From Muraenolepis orangiensis (lineage: Eukaryota > Chordata > Actinopteri > Gadiformes > Muraenolepididae), in contig CM051001.1 in assembly GCA_027704905.1 (NCBI GenBank), forward strand, positions 35,793,656 to 35,857,655: DNA of 64,000 nt, read 5' to 3'. Below are positions 47,401-59,575 of the stretch, piece after piece. The translations under genes were made by a program, and so were the position numbers. The notes below the pieces were generated by a model. The model did not search any database. It saw nothing but the letters and a program-made list of their open reading frames with translations, and was not told where the DNA came from. Each line of letters starts with the position of its first letter. Position 1 is the stretch's first letter.

Positions 47401-47639
47401 ATCCCTTTCCAGTGTGAACTGGTCACAGTCCTGGACTGACCGCATGTGCGACAGAACAATGGCCAAGATGGCAGCACGCTGACTTACTGAATTGATCACG
47501 GAGGAGACTGAAGTCAGCGGTTACGCTTGGAACCAGCCCATTTGTGAGCAGATGATAACGAGGACGATTGAGGGGAAAGGGAACCAGCACATTTTTATTT
47601 ATGGCCTTTTGTGTCACAATGGCTGCTACTGCTGCACAG
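41476..47639. other. ctnna1 intron 7, middle part
   Basis: Six kilobases of mostly unique AT-rich sequence. Minor items are a TAT run (42372-42398), a poly-C run (45574-45586), a CTATA-type pentanucleotide run (46735-46769) and a perfect hairpin (46850-46879). No exon or transposon coding region was found. Confidence 0.5.
46850..46879. other. Perfect 12-bp hairpin
   Basis: CATCCTTTGATC, loop TTCAAT, then GATCAAAGGATG: a perfect inverted repeat. No T-run or promoter motif accompanies it, and its role is unknown. Confidence 0.9.
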
Positions 47640-47990
47640 AGGTGTGTGTGGGTGTGGCTGGGACGTGGGAGCCAGGAGTGTTGTGACGTGAACGGTTTCT
47701 CTGAAATGGTTTCCGTCACTGTCCCTGGACCGATGACCTCCATCACAGTGGTCGTCCATGTTTGTATTGGCAGAGTGACTCCCCCAGCACAGCACAGTGT
47801 GACCATCTACAGTGGTGTGAAAGTCACATGAATGCCCATATGAGAGACTGAGGTCGCATTGCAAAAATATCTGACCTGTATCTGATTTAGAACCACATAG
47901 AAAAGTGGCCCAAATCACAATTTAAATTTTTTTATTCCATGTGCGTTGCGCTGTCCAATCAAGTAAACAAAGCATTCACTGGCTCAACGA
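47640..47990. repeat. Dispersed repeat, copy B
   Basis: Degenerate partner of the 25278-25600 repeat, with shared blocks in the same order and orientation (GTGACGTGAACGG, GACCTCCATCACAG, GTCCATGTTTG, GAGTGACTCCC, AGACTGAGGTCGCATTGC, GAACCACATA). The family was not recognised. Confidence 0.75.
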
Positions 47991-50749
47991 AAATGTTAAA
48001 GAGCATCACATTGTCTGTTTTCTCCATTGTGATTTAATTTTCTTGTCTGCATTGTGCATGTCATTGTCTTGGCTATGCTTCCCTTTAGGCAGGACCACGA
48101 CTTTAACATGGATGCGGCTTTGATTAAAGGGTGTCATTTTAAATGGATATTTGAAAGGGTGTGAATGTAGTGTAGAGATTGTTCAAGTAATCATTTTTGC
48201 TATGTCCTTAATGGCAACTGATATTCATATTCATAAGAAGAAACTCAATAACGCTTCCTAATGATGCATGCACAGTGGATTTGATGTGTATCACAGACGT
48301 CAGAAATTGAATTGGCTCTTGAATGTATTGCAATTTACAGGGTGAGTGGACTCTAAGTGTAGACACCTAGTTCCTAGTTGCAGTCATTTAAAACAATTCA
48401 TATTTAAAACATGATGGATCTTTAGTACAATCAAAGTTTTGTTTTAAAGTAAAGAAAAATAGTTGAATCACATGGGGATGTTGTTGATCCATTTCAGTAC
48501 TTATCAGTCACTTTAATATCTAACGGTCTATGGGGTTAGTCAGCGCTGAGACATTGAGATTTTAGCTCATGCTAGTATTTTTCACTGTATGAGAAACAAA
48601 TCAAGTGGCTCACAGTGTCTCTGTTGCTGTTATAGATGCTTTTATCGAACAATATAAACAATTATGACCTCCGAGAAATCTGACGGCTATTTAGGGAATA
48701 TTATTTGAATGACAATCCCATTGCCACCACAACCTTGCATTGCAGACATGTTTCCCAACATTTTGATAATTCCGATGTTAACGATACTTAAAAATACATA
48801 ACCTGACCTACCTAATTAAACCTTTACCTTTTAAATTATTCAAAAATGCGTCTAGAATATACTTTTTTATGTGCTACAATTTCTTATATTTTGTGCTCCA
48901 GTGGCTTTTTCCCTGTCATAGCTGAGCCATCGGGAGTGTTTAGGAACACGGTCTGGGTTGGGCCTTCTGCAAGGTCTTCATTCACAGCATCAAGCAAAAG
49001 AGCACTCAGATGGATGAGTGAGCCTCCAGCTAAATGCTGAGGTTATTGTTCTTATTGCTATTTAGTTTGACTTGTCAATCAGTGGGTTAGATGATCATTG
49101 TTCCACCAAGGTTAGGGCTAGGGATGGCGCTCACTACATTCGATGAGAATACTTGAGGCTTGAGACTTGTTATTTTAATTTGTCAGTGCAAGACTGCTAG
49201 AACTTGGTTGATATTTGAGGTTTGCTTCTCAGTATTTCAGAGAAGTAGAACACAGCCAAAATCCACTGCTACATCCTGCTTGAACAGTTGTTTAATTGTT
49301 TAATCAAGTTTTGATTGTTTCTGCATTTTATGGTAATTTCTACAGCTGTATAATCTATTAGATTGATATTCTGTCTTGACACATTTTATGGAATTTAAAT
49401 GCAATCTTCAAAGCAATTTATTTGAAAGTCCTGGTCGTAATTGCTCTCATAGGGATTTAATATTTGTTTAACCCGTACCCCTACTACGGCATTTGTAGGA
49501 AGCAACACTCGGTAAGTTGTAGTCATTTTATTTAAAAAATATATGTTTTGAAGGGAGGGGTAAGACTTTTTTTTTTTTTTTGCCACATCGTATCCACTTT
49601 ACAGATATGAAATTTTACATATTACAATACAAAAGGAACAGGGAGGGGAAAAGCATTCATTTTGCACAAAGAGGTTGGGGAAGAGAAAGGGGGTGATTTT
49701 CCTTCCTCTATTTAGGCAGGAAAGGGAACAGGGCAAGAGTATGACAAGAACCAAAAACAGTTGACAAAGAGCCAGAGTGCAAAGGGATGCATATTTTTAC
49801 AAATTGTGTGGATTTTTTTTGTCACTTGGTACAAGCTTTATCTCAAACAGTGAAATGTCAAGTGGTTGGACAGTTACATAAAAAAAAAATCCACACATCC
49901 CCGGTCCTTCCCACTATCAAAAACGAGGCTTCTCAACAGTTTGCTTAATTACATTAAGAAAGAAAATAATTCTGTGCTGACTTTGAACATGCAAGACGAA
50001 TTGGAAGGGCAATGGTGATGGACTGTGGTGGGGTAGAAAGGAACAGGGTCTTGGCATTTGGTGAGCAATGTATGTTCAATAATGGAATAAAACTGATTTT
50101 GGTATACACGGACAGAGGGCCTTTTACAGTATGATGTAATTTTCAGGATCTAAATTGCTACAGTTATTAAAGATGTATGGTATAATCTTTCAGTCTTCCT
50201 GATTCATGAGCCAATGTACCTGCTAGCGCACACATGATGAAATTAATTGTTAATATTGTTTTGTAAAGGAAAGACAGATGAATGCAAATTCTGTAGAAGG
50301 TTTCTCTACAGACGACGTCTTGCTGCCCCTCAATGGAGCACCTGGCAAGGTTTGCTTTGATTGCTTGCAGACAGAAATGTTGGACCAACTCCTCTCGTAG
50401 CTTTTTTATTTAATATGATACAAATCGTTTGTAGAAATGAATCCAAAAGCTAAACTCACCGTTGAAACTATTTCATACTTTAAATATAGGACATCACAAC
50501 ATTGTTACCTGGACTCCTCCTTTTTTTTTTTAAATTGTTATATATGAACCGGTAGCAAAACCAATGACCTCTTGTTCCACTGTCCATCTGATGTTTGAAT
50601 TCCCTTTTGCTGCGCTGTCGGCAATGTTTTTCATTTCATCTGCCCATTATTTCACACCACCGTCCGATGGAATACCATTTACTTGTCGGGAAGGGCATTC
50701 ATTGGCTCAGATAAACCTAGACATTAGCCTATAGCCGGCCCTCGCCATC
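47991..50749. other. ctnna1 intron 7, region downstream of lrrtm2
   Basis: AT-rich unique sequence. It may include part of the lrrtm2 3' untranslated region: several - strand AATAAA words occur (read as TTTATT on +, for example near 49526 and 50407), but the used site cannot be told. Confidence 0.45.
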
Positions 50750-50880
50750 CCTTCACCTCTGCTGGCTCCTCCCCCCCCCCCCCCCCCCACCGCCCAGCAC
50801 AACACAAAGCGCTGCGGAGCCGCTGCGGCGGCGGCTTTAGTCAGATGCTAATGCACATCCTCGCTGTGCTGCATACAAAT
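50750..50880. promoter_or_regulatory. Small CpG-rich island in intron 7
   Basis: A poly-C run at about 50771-50789 is followed by GCGCTGCGGAGCCGCTGCGG and CGGCGGC, then by ATGCTAATGCACAT (POU-octamer-like) and ATACAAATGG. It stands out as GC-rich in an AT-rich intron about 1.2 kb beyond the lrrtm2 stop codon. It could be an enhancer or minor promoter; no open reading frame supports a gene. Confidence 0.35.
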
Positions 50881-52084
50881 GGGTCCTGACCCAGGCTCAC
50901 TGTTTGCTTATCACCAGAGCTCATTTGCTCTATCTACCGAAGCTTTAACTCTGCACTGTCAACTGTTGGACCCTCCGAGGCTCCTTTTTTATCTTGCTTT
51001 GATTTTAGAGCAGAAACCATTTTTGATGAAATCATCAGATTTTTTTTGGAAGCAAATGTTTCAGTTTTTTTTTCTTTGCTGGTGCAGCTCGTGTTCCTCA
51101 ACTCTTTGAGTGGTCCAATAAGCAGCTCGTGCTGGTTCACTGGGGTGGGTGACTTGTTCCACAAATTATTTAGTTTTACTTAATTGAGTCAATCTTGAGC
51201 CTGTCAGGTCCGATTACTGAATAGGATGTTAATATGGGCCCCAGGAAAAATGTGTGTGAAATAAGTAAATGATGGTTTGTGGGCTAATTTGTTGGCAATA
51301 TTAGTCACAGTGTGAGTGTCTGGAGCCAAAGAACAGTGTTTTGAAATGATCAATCGACCTTTGTACAAATGGCACATGGCATTTTTTTGTTATAAAACAT
51401 GTAAAAATCCAATTAAGGTAACACGAAAATGTCATTAAGAATATAACCACTTGTTTACTTAACGTGGCTCTTTCATTTTAACAATTTCTTGTTTCATTCT
51501 AAGTAATGGAGAGGGATCTGACAGTCACTTACCAGTTTCATAGTGATTAGTGAATTATTATCGGTTGACTAAGGAATTTTTTTTTAATTTGATTCACTTT
51601 TCAAATTATTGGGTATGGTGCATTATATCAACTTCATCAAAGAGTCTATTTGGTAACTTTTTATGAAAAACAACATTTTCTTGTATGAATCTTTCCCCAC
51701 TAAATCCTCATTTAGCAGAGGGCCTTCTGGCTAATTCCCCACTCTGTGCTGCAGAATACCTTGACAATGTGGAGACAAATCTCACAGTTTAGTTTCCCAT
51801 TCAAAGTGATTGCCCCTGCCTGATATGAACAACTCTGCATTCATAGAAAAATAAATTTGTGAACATTTCTACATCGTCCTGTAACTGTCAAATCCACCCC
51901 TACTAATTTCCTCATTCAACAGCTCTCATAATCCCAAAACTTACTTGTAGAAATTATGTTTATATATATATATATATATGTATTTATATATTTATATAAA
52001 CTGGAAATAAAAACAAACAAACAAACCCTGTATCATCTGAAATGGTCAAATGGCAAACCATATGCTCTAGGAATAAATAAGAGT
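50881..52084. other. Probable lrrtm2 3' untranslated region and flank
   Basis: Directly downstream (on -) of the lrrtm2 stop codon. AT-rich with a (TA)n tract at 51958-51980. No other gene was seen. Confidence 0.5.
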
Positions 52085-53736
52085 TCATACTTCACACTCT
52101 TTATAAGGCAGTTGCTGACACTTGCACTGCCCATAGCCGTTGATGATGACGAGGGCTCCTTCCTCATGGCTGGGCTCATATTCATTATAGGGTACCTGTG
52201 TGGCAAGGTCTGCCATAGGCTGCCGCTGCTGGGTTCTCATCTGTCTGCGGTTCTGGATAGCCGAGCAGTGGCGTATCCGGCGGAGAGTTGGAGGGCAGCA
52301 CTTCCGTGAGATGTACACAATGAAAATAATGAGGAAGAATGAGAATAGGAGGGCCATAATTCCAATGATAACCCTGTGGGTGAGGACCGTATTGTCTGTG
52401 TCAAAGCCATCTGTGACAGCTGCCTCTTCCATCGTAGTGGTGGTTGCCAGGGCAATGCGAGGTGTTTTAGTAGTGGTCGTCGTCGTGGTGAACGTGGTGA
52501 AGCTCCCAAAATCCTCTGCATAGTCCTGTGTCTGCTGCATAATTCCGAAAAGCGAGCTTGTGACCTCTGGGGTTGTGGTGACCTCTGGGGTTGCGGTGGC
52601 CTCTGTGGTGGTGCTAATGGTCTGTACAACTGGTGCTGAAAAATTCTGGCAGAGCTGGAATCCATACACTGCATCCAATATCTCCTCACCCTGGGCATAT
52701 TCTGGACTATGGCAAAGGATTGAATGTTCCCACCTCCCCTTGAAGGTACTCAGCCATGTGGCCAGAGAGCAGATTCTTTTGGTACATTCCCAAATGTTAC
52801 TAGACAGCCCGATGGTACCAAGTGACTGCCACATATCCATGACCAGTGGATCCAGACTGCTCAGTTTGTTGTTATCCAGCAGCAGAATCTTTAAGTTTGG
52901 CAATGTTTCAAACACGTCAGGCGTTAGGACACGGATCTCATTCCCGGTTAAGTCCAGCTTTTCTAAAGTTGTCCAGGTCCACTCCATGCCACATGTCAGG
53001 TTGTTGATCTTATTCCATTGTAAATGGAGAGATTGGAGGGCAACCAGGCGAGGGAAATGGGCTAAGTTGATCTTGGTTAGCTGATTGTGTTCCAAATGCA
53101 GCTCTCTCAGCTTAATGAGCCCAGCAAAGCCATTCCGGGCCAAGCTCCGGAGACGGTTGTTACTGAGGCCCAGATACTCCAGGCTACGGCAGTCCCAGAA
53201 GGCCCTTACAGGTGTGGTACGCAGTGAGTTGGAGCGCAGATGAAGGATCTGGAGCTTTCGTAGTCCATGAAATAGTTCTGGTTCCAATGCGGTCATCTGA
53301 TTAAATGATAGGTCCAATATTTGGAGGTTGATGAGGTGAATGAAGGTTGTGTTGGGCAACTTGGTGATGCGATTGGAACTCAGGTTGAGGTCCTTGAGCT
53401 TGTAGAGCCCCTGAAAGGCGTCCTCCTGAACTGTGGTGATCTGGTTGTGGTCTAGATGGAGCCAGGTCAGCTGACTGAAGCCGTAGAACTGATCGGGGCT
53501 AAGCTCTGTGATGCTGTTGTGGCGTAGAGACAGCCCCAAGGCCCCCTTGTCAACGCCATCTGGGGGCGCTTGGAGCCCCTGCGTGTCGCAGTAGAACTGC
53601 AGGTCCTCACAGCGGCATTTCTGAGGGCAGGTTGTGCACGACGCAGGAGGCAGCCGACACAGAAGCAGCATGCTGATCACACATAGACAGAGTGCCGTTG
53701 GTGTGGGTCCCACCAATGGCCACCTTGAATGGAAAC
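52085..53736 (-). CDS. lrrtm2: lrrtm2 main coding exon (residues 2-551)
   Basis: LRRTM2 is a postsynaptic single-pass membrane protein that binds presynaptic neurexins and organises excitatory synapses. The exon starts at 53736 after the acceptor CCACCCTAG (AG at 53738-53737), reads GT TTC CAT TCA AGG TGG CCA in phase, and ends in TGA at 52085-52087. With exon 1 it makes 551 residues. In order: an N-terminal hydrophobic signal (about 12-33); an LRRNT cap with CPQKCRC from 38; ten leucine-rich repeats (about 68-315); an LRRCT cap with WEC...C...C (about 317-364); a Thr-rich stalk (about 370-440); a membrane span IIGIMALLFSFFLIIFIVYI (about 457-477); a cytoplasmic tail with RKCCPPTLRRIR and NEYEPSHEEGALVIINGYGQ; and the PDZ ligand ECEV. 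It exceeds the ~516-residue mammalian protein mainly through the threonine stalk. The tail and CQQLPYKECEV ending identify LRRTM2 among its paralogues. Confidence 0.97.
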
Positions 53737-54016
53737 CTAGGGTGGGTTCAAAGATAAAAAAAATGAACTGAGGTGGGAAAGCAAATCTCTGCAGAGCTCT
53801 TATTGCTGATGCATGGCAACATGCTCCCCCGTCTCCCTGCGCTTTTTCTTAATGCGTTGTGAACTACGACTTTCTTTAATCGGATGACAACTTTCAACTG
53901 CTATACGTGTTTTATCTGTAGCAGTGAACATTTTTGCATCTTAATGAGCTGAAAATAAATAACTAAACATGAACCGTTTAATTTGCTCATCTTCAATGAC
54001 GTCTGAATATTATTAA

Positions 54017-54048
<32 letters not shown>

Positions 54049-54353
54049 TTTTTTCCTCCTTTCATTCTCTTGCTTAATAATACATGTTTGCTTTAATATT
54101 GCCATTCCATTTTATAGTTCCACTTTGCTTTAAAGAGAGAAGCATGAATTGTAGTGTTGTCGTACAATGCTCCATTATAAAACTCATATCATCGCTCATT
54201 AGAAATGAACCCATTTAAAATGACTGCTATGAATAGGAAGATGAAGGACAAATGCCGGACACGGGCAGGGCTCAGTAGCCTTTAGTCTCAGCCTCGCTCC
54301 GTCACTCCTACTCCTATTCAGCTCCACATTAGCCAGATAAAGGACTAACTTAC
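53737..54353 (-). other. lrrtm2: lrrtm2 intron
   Basis: A 617-bp GT-AG intron, GTAAGT to CACCCTAG on the - strand. It contains a (TA)n run at 54017-54043 and a T-rich stretch beside it; no other feature. Confidence 0.85.
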
Positions 54354-54357
54354 CCAT
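54354..54357 (-). CDS. lrrtm2: lrrtm2 first coding exon (ATGG only)
   Basis: On the - strand the sequence reads AAAGAATGG|GTAAGTTAG: a start codon plus one base, then a strong donor at 54353-54352. Joined to the main exon at 53736 it gives ATG GGT TTC CAT, MGFHSRWPL, which parallels the mammalian LRRTM2 start (MGLHFKWPL). The intron is 617 bp. Without this exon the main reading frame has no good ATG before its signal peptide (the first in-frame ATG is inside it). The 5' untranslated region must extend further upstream (to higher coordinates). Confidence 0.88.
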
Positions 54358-55020
54358 TCTTTTGTGCACATTTGTGGCTGCATTCAACTCTCTTTTCCCG
54401 CAGACTCTTGGAGCAGCCAGATGGAACAGAATTCCATACGGTGAAACCCCTTTTGAGTAAAAGCGAAAGAATTCAGCCTCTTAAATAAAGCAAAAGAGAG
54501 CCCTTCCTGTAAAAACAAAATCGGAAATTCCATTTCCTCAAAATGTTGTTTACTCCACTTGTTCTTGATTCTTCCTTGTTTCACATAAGATCCGTTCTCA
54601 AAGAAACTGCTTAGTCTTTTCCATTTCTACAAGGAATCATTTTTTCCGTCTTCAAGTTGATAATTTGCATCCAAAAATACCCCGGTGAAAAGAACAGCGT
54701 TTTCCTTTCTTCTTTTTAAATCCTCTGCTCGATTCCAATGCAACAATGTCAATTCAGTTGCTTAATTGAGGATCAAGTGTTCCCCTTTCATGGCTTCAGG
54801 TCCCTTAAACCCTAACTTGTTGATGCCAGAGACCCCGTTTCTGTCGCCAGCTCGGTCTCGGCACAGCCTCTGCAGCGCAATGTGCGGAGTGTTGGTCTGC
54901 AAGCAGAGACGCAGGAGAAAGAGGGGGGGAAGCAGAGAGCCCTGGATGTTATTCTGTGCTTTTTGTTGCAGCCACTCGATGCTACAGAGTGGTGGCAGCC
55001 TGGCGTCGATCATCAGTGCC
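54358..55020 (-). promoter_or_regulatory. lrrtm2: lrrtm2 5' untranslated/promoter region
   Basis: Upstream of the lrrtm2 ATG, bounded by the (CT)n block. The part from about 54780 to 55020 is more GC-rich than the rest. No TATA box can be assigned with confidence. In mammals this interval is a shared promoter zone for LRRTM2 and an alternative CTNNA1 transcript; the layout here is compatible with that. Confidence 0.45.
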
Positions 55021-55275
<255 letters not shown>

Positions 55276-55496
55276 ACACACTCCCCTGCTCAGTAACTCA
55301 CTCTCTACCTCGTACGCGCTGCATGTACGCACCTCGGTCTTACCCCTCCCCCATGCATCCGTCCCTCCTCCCACTGGCTCGTCACAGTCAGAATATTGAT
55401 ATCTCCAACGTGTTGCGGCAGCTCACTGTTGAAATGAACCATGGCTGTAAATCGGAGCCTCGCCGTTGCCCCTGTCTGCTGGATTCATTTGAAGAC
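55276..55496 (+). CDS. ctnna1: Candidate alternative ctnna1 first exon
   Basis: Before a good donor, GAAGAC|GTAAGC (GT at 55497), lies an open frame with a Met at 55434 (MNHGCKSEPRR...LLDSFED, 21 codons) and in-frame upstream Mets at 55353 and 55323. It ends in phase 0, exactly what exon 8 at 57409 (GCG GGC AGG) needs. Splicing would give a catenin starting at the M domain. The stretch NIDISNVLRQLTVEM looks protein-like and lacks simple-repeat bias. Mammalian loci make N-terminally truncated CTNNA1 from a promoter opposite LRRTM2, which makes this plausible. The first-exon start is arbitrary. Not proven without transcripts. Confidence 0.45.
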
Positions 55497-57373
<1,877 letters not shown>

Positions 57374-57408
57374 CTCACCCACTTCTCTCCCCCCCATGTT
57401 TGTTTCAG

Positions 57409-57489
57409 GCGGGCAGGAAGGACCGGAGTGATGCCCTGAACACGGCTATCGACAGGATGACAAAGAAGACCAGGGACCTGCGTCGCCAG
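57409..57489 (+). CDS. ctnna1: ctnna1 exon 8
   Basis: Encodes residues 354-380 (81 nt, 27 codons, phase 0 at both ends): AGRKDRSDALNTAIDRMTKK then TRDLRRQ. It belongs to the first M-domain bundle. The acceptor is TTTGTTTCAG; the donor CGCCAG|GTTTGT is weaker than the others in this gene. The Met at residue 370 (MTKKTRDLRR) corresponds to the start used in the known truncated mammalian isoform. The exon could be skipped without a frameshift. Intron 8 (57490-57757) is only 268 bp. Confidence 0.97.
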
Positions 57490-57757
57490 GTTTGTAACGT
57501 TCCCTCCTCATCCCTCAACCTAGCCATTTAACTGCATCCATGTGAGCCTAAAATGTATGCCTTTCCCTCTTAACTAAATGTATTCCCTTTACACATTGTG
57601 TATGCTAGGTGGTGGTTTGAATTATTTCATGTGTTGTGCACTGCAGCGCGATGGTGTAGCCCTTCATGTGTGTTGCGAGGAACATGCACAACCCTGATTA
57701 GCGCAGTGTTTTAAAATGATCATGATTTGACATTCAAACTGTTTTGATTCCCCACAG

Positions 57758-57910
57758 CTGCGTAAGGCAGTCATGGACCATGTCTCTGACTCCTTCCTGG
57801 AGACCAACGTGCCTCTTCTGGTCCTGATCGAAGCAGCCAAGAATGGCAATGAGAAGGAGGTGAAGGAGTATGCGCAGGTCTTCCGCGAACATGCCAACAA
57901 GCTGATCGAG
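57758..57910 (+). CDS. ctnna1: ctnna1 exon 9
   Basis: Encodes residues 381-431 (153 nt): LRKAVMDHVSDSFLETNVPL through LVLIEAAKNGNEKEVKEYAQ to VFREHANKLIE. It is the second M-domain bundle, almost invariant across vertebrate alpha-catenins. Acceptor TTCCCCACAG, donor ATCGAG|GTACTT, phase 0. Confidence 0.98.
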
Positions 57911-58627
57911 GTACTTAAACTCACATGCTATTATTTTATTGATCCTAGATTCTGTTTCTCAAATTCATTTAGGTGTGTGCCAACTGTGGTGATTTAGGTA
58001 AGAAAGTTATGACAGTAACAGTTGGTACGACAGCAAATATGAGAAAAATATATCTCCTTATATTGTATCACACACGGAAATGTGGTCCATCTTCAAGGCC
58101 GTGGTCTGGGTTAACTTTACCCCCATAGGACAGATTTTTGTATTTGATAGTTGGTGTGTATTTTACTGATAAGAACTTGGTAATGGAGTCTGCTCTTGTA
58201 CATGTTCATAGGATGTAAAGGGCCAAGATTGTTCTTCTTCCCCTTACCCATGCGCTCACTTGTAAGCAATCTGGTGTTTCCATGAGCAGTTTGGATTTTT
58301 TGCCAGCTCTTTCATAAAGTCAAATAAAGGCAATTTGTTATGGTCACATTATTGTGCACTTTGGCCAACCTTACAATTCACTGTCCAATCAGAGCAGTAA
58401 CGGAAATCCAACATCCACACAAAATGAGTTCTGCTGAGGCCTAGAAAAACGATTGTGAAATATGGTCCTTTTTTAGATATTAACATCCTTAGGTCTCTGA
58501 CCTTAATGTTGAATTTCTAAAAAGGGGTTTGGGTTAGTGCTGTGCTTTAGAATCCATAATGCCGCCGAGCGAGAACGCAGAAAAAGGAAAGACCAAGCGA
58601 AAGTCCGAACTGAAAGGAGTGGACGGA
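57911..58627 (+). other. ctnna1: ctnna1 intron 9, first part
   Basis: Unique sequence before the 25-bp minisatellite. Intron 9 runs 57911-63322 (5.4 kb). Confidence 0.65.
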
Positions 58628-59575
58628 AACATTCTGTCCTCATTAGTGGTCCTTCAGTCTGTCCTCATTAGTGGTCCTTCAGTCTGTCCTCATTAGTGGT
58701 CCTTCAGTCTGTCATTAGTGGTCCTTCAGTCTGTCATTAGTGGTCCTTCAGTCTGTCCTCATTAGTGGTCCTTCAGTCTGTCCTCATTAGTGGTCCTTCA
58801 GTCTGTCCTCATTGGTGGTCCTTCAGTCTGTCCTCATTAGTGGTCCTTCAGTCTGTCCTCATTAGTGGTCCTTCAGTCTGTCCTCATTAGTGGTCCTTCA
58901 GTCTGTCCTCATTAGTGGTCCTTCAGTCTGTCCTCATTAGTGGTCCTTCAGTCTGTCATTAGTGGTCCTTCAGTCTGTCATTAGTGGTCCTTCAGTCTGT
59001 CCTCATTAGTGGTCCTTCAGTCTGTCCTCATTAGTCGCCCTTCAGTCTGTCCTCATTAGTGGTCCTTCAGTCTGTCCTCATTAGTGGTCCTTCAGTCTGT
59101 CCTCATTAGTCGCCCTTCAGTCTGTCCTCATTAGTGGTCCTTCAGTCTGTCCTCATTAGTGGTCCTTCAGTCTGTCCTCATTAGTGGTCCTTCAGTCTGT
59201 CCTCATTAGTGGTCCTTCAGTCTGTCCTCATTAGTGGCCCTTCAGTCTGTCCTCATTAGTCGCCCTTCAGTCTGTCCTCATTAGTGGTCCTTCAGTCTGT
59301 CCTCATTAGTGGCCCTTCAGTCTGTCCTCATTAGTCGCCCTTCAGTCTGTCCTCATTAGTGGTCCTTCAGTCTGTCCTCATTAGTGGCCCTTCAGTCTGT
59401 CCTCATTAGTGGTCCTTCAGTCTGTCATTAGTGGTCCTTCAGTCTGTCCTCATTAGTGGTCCTTCAGTCTGTCCTCATTAGTGGTCCTTCAGTCTGTCCT
59501 CATTAGTGGTCCTTCAGTCTGTCCTCATTAGTGGTCCTTCAGTCTGTCCTCATTAGTGGTCCGTCAGTCTGTCCT
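58628..59575. repeat. 25-bp minisatellite, about 38 copies
   Basis: The unit is CTGTCCTCATTAGTGGTCCT plus TCAGT. About six units carry a 3-bp deletion (CTGTCATTAG, 22 bp), and several carry GTCGCCC or GTGGCCC instead of GTGGTCC. The variant units recur in similar local order, as if blocks of units had duplicated. It lies inside ctnna1 intron 9. Confidence 0.95.

Noticed and set aside
52200..53084. Open frames on the + strand opposite lrrtm2
   Set aside because: Shadows of the conserved - strand lrrtm2 coding sequence.
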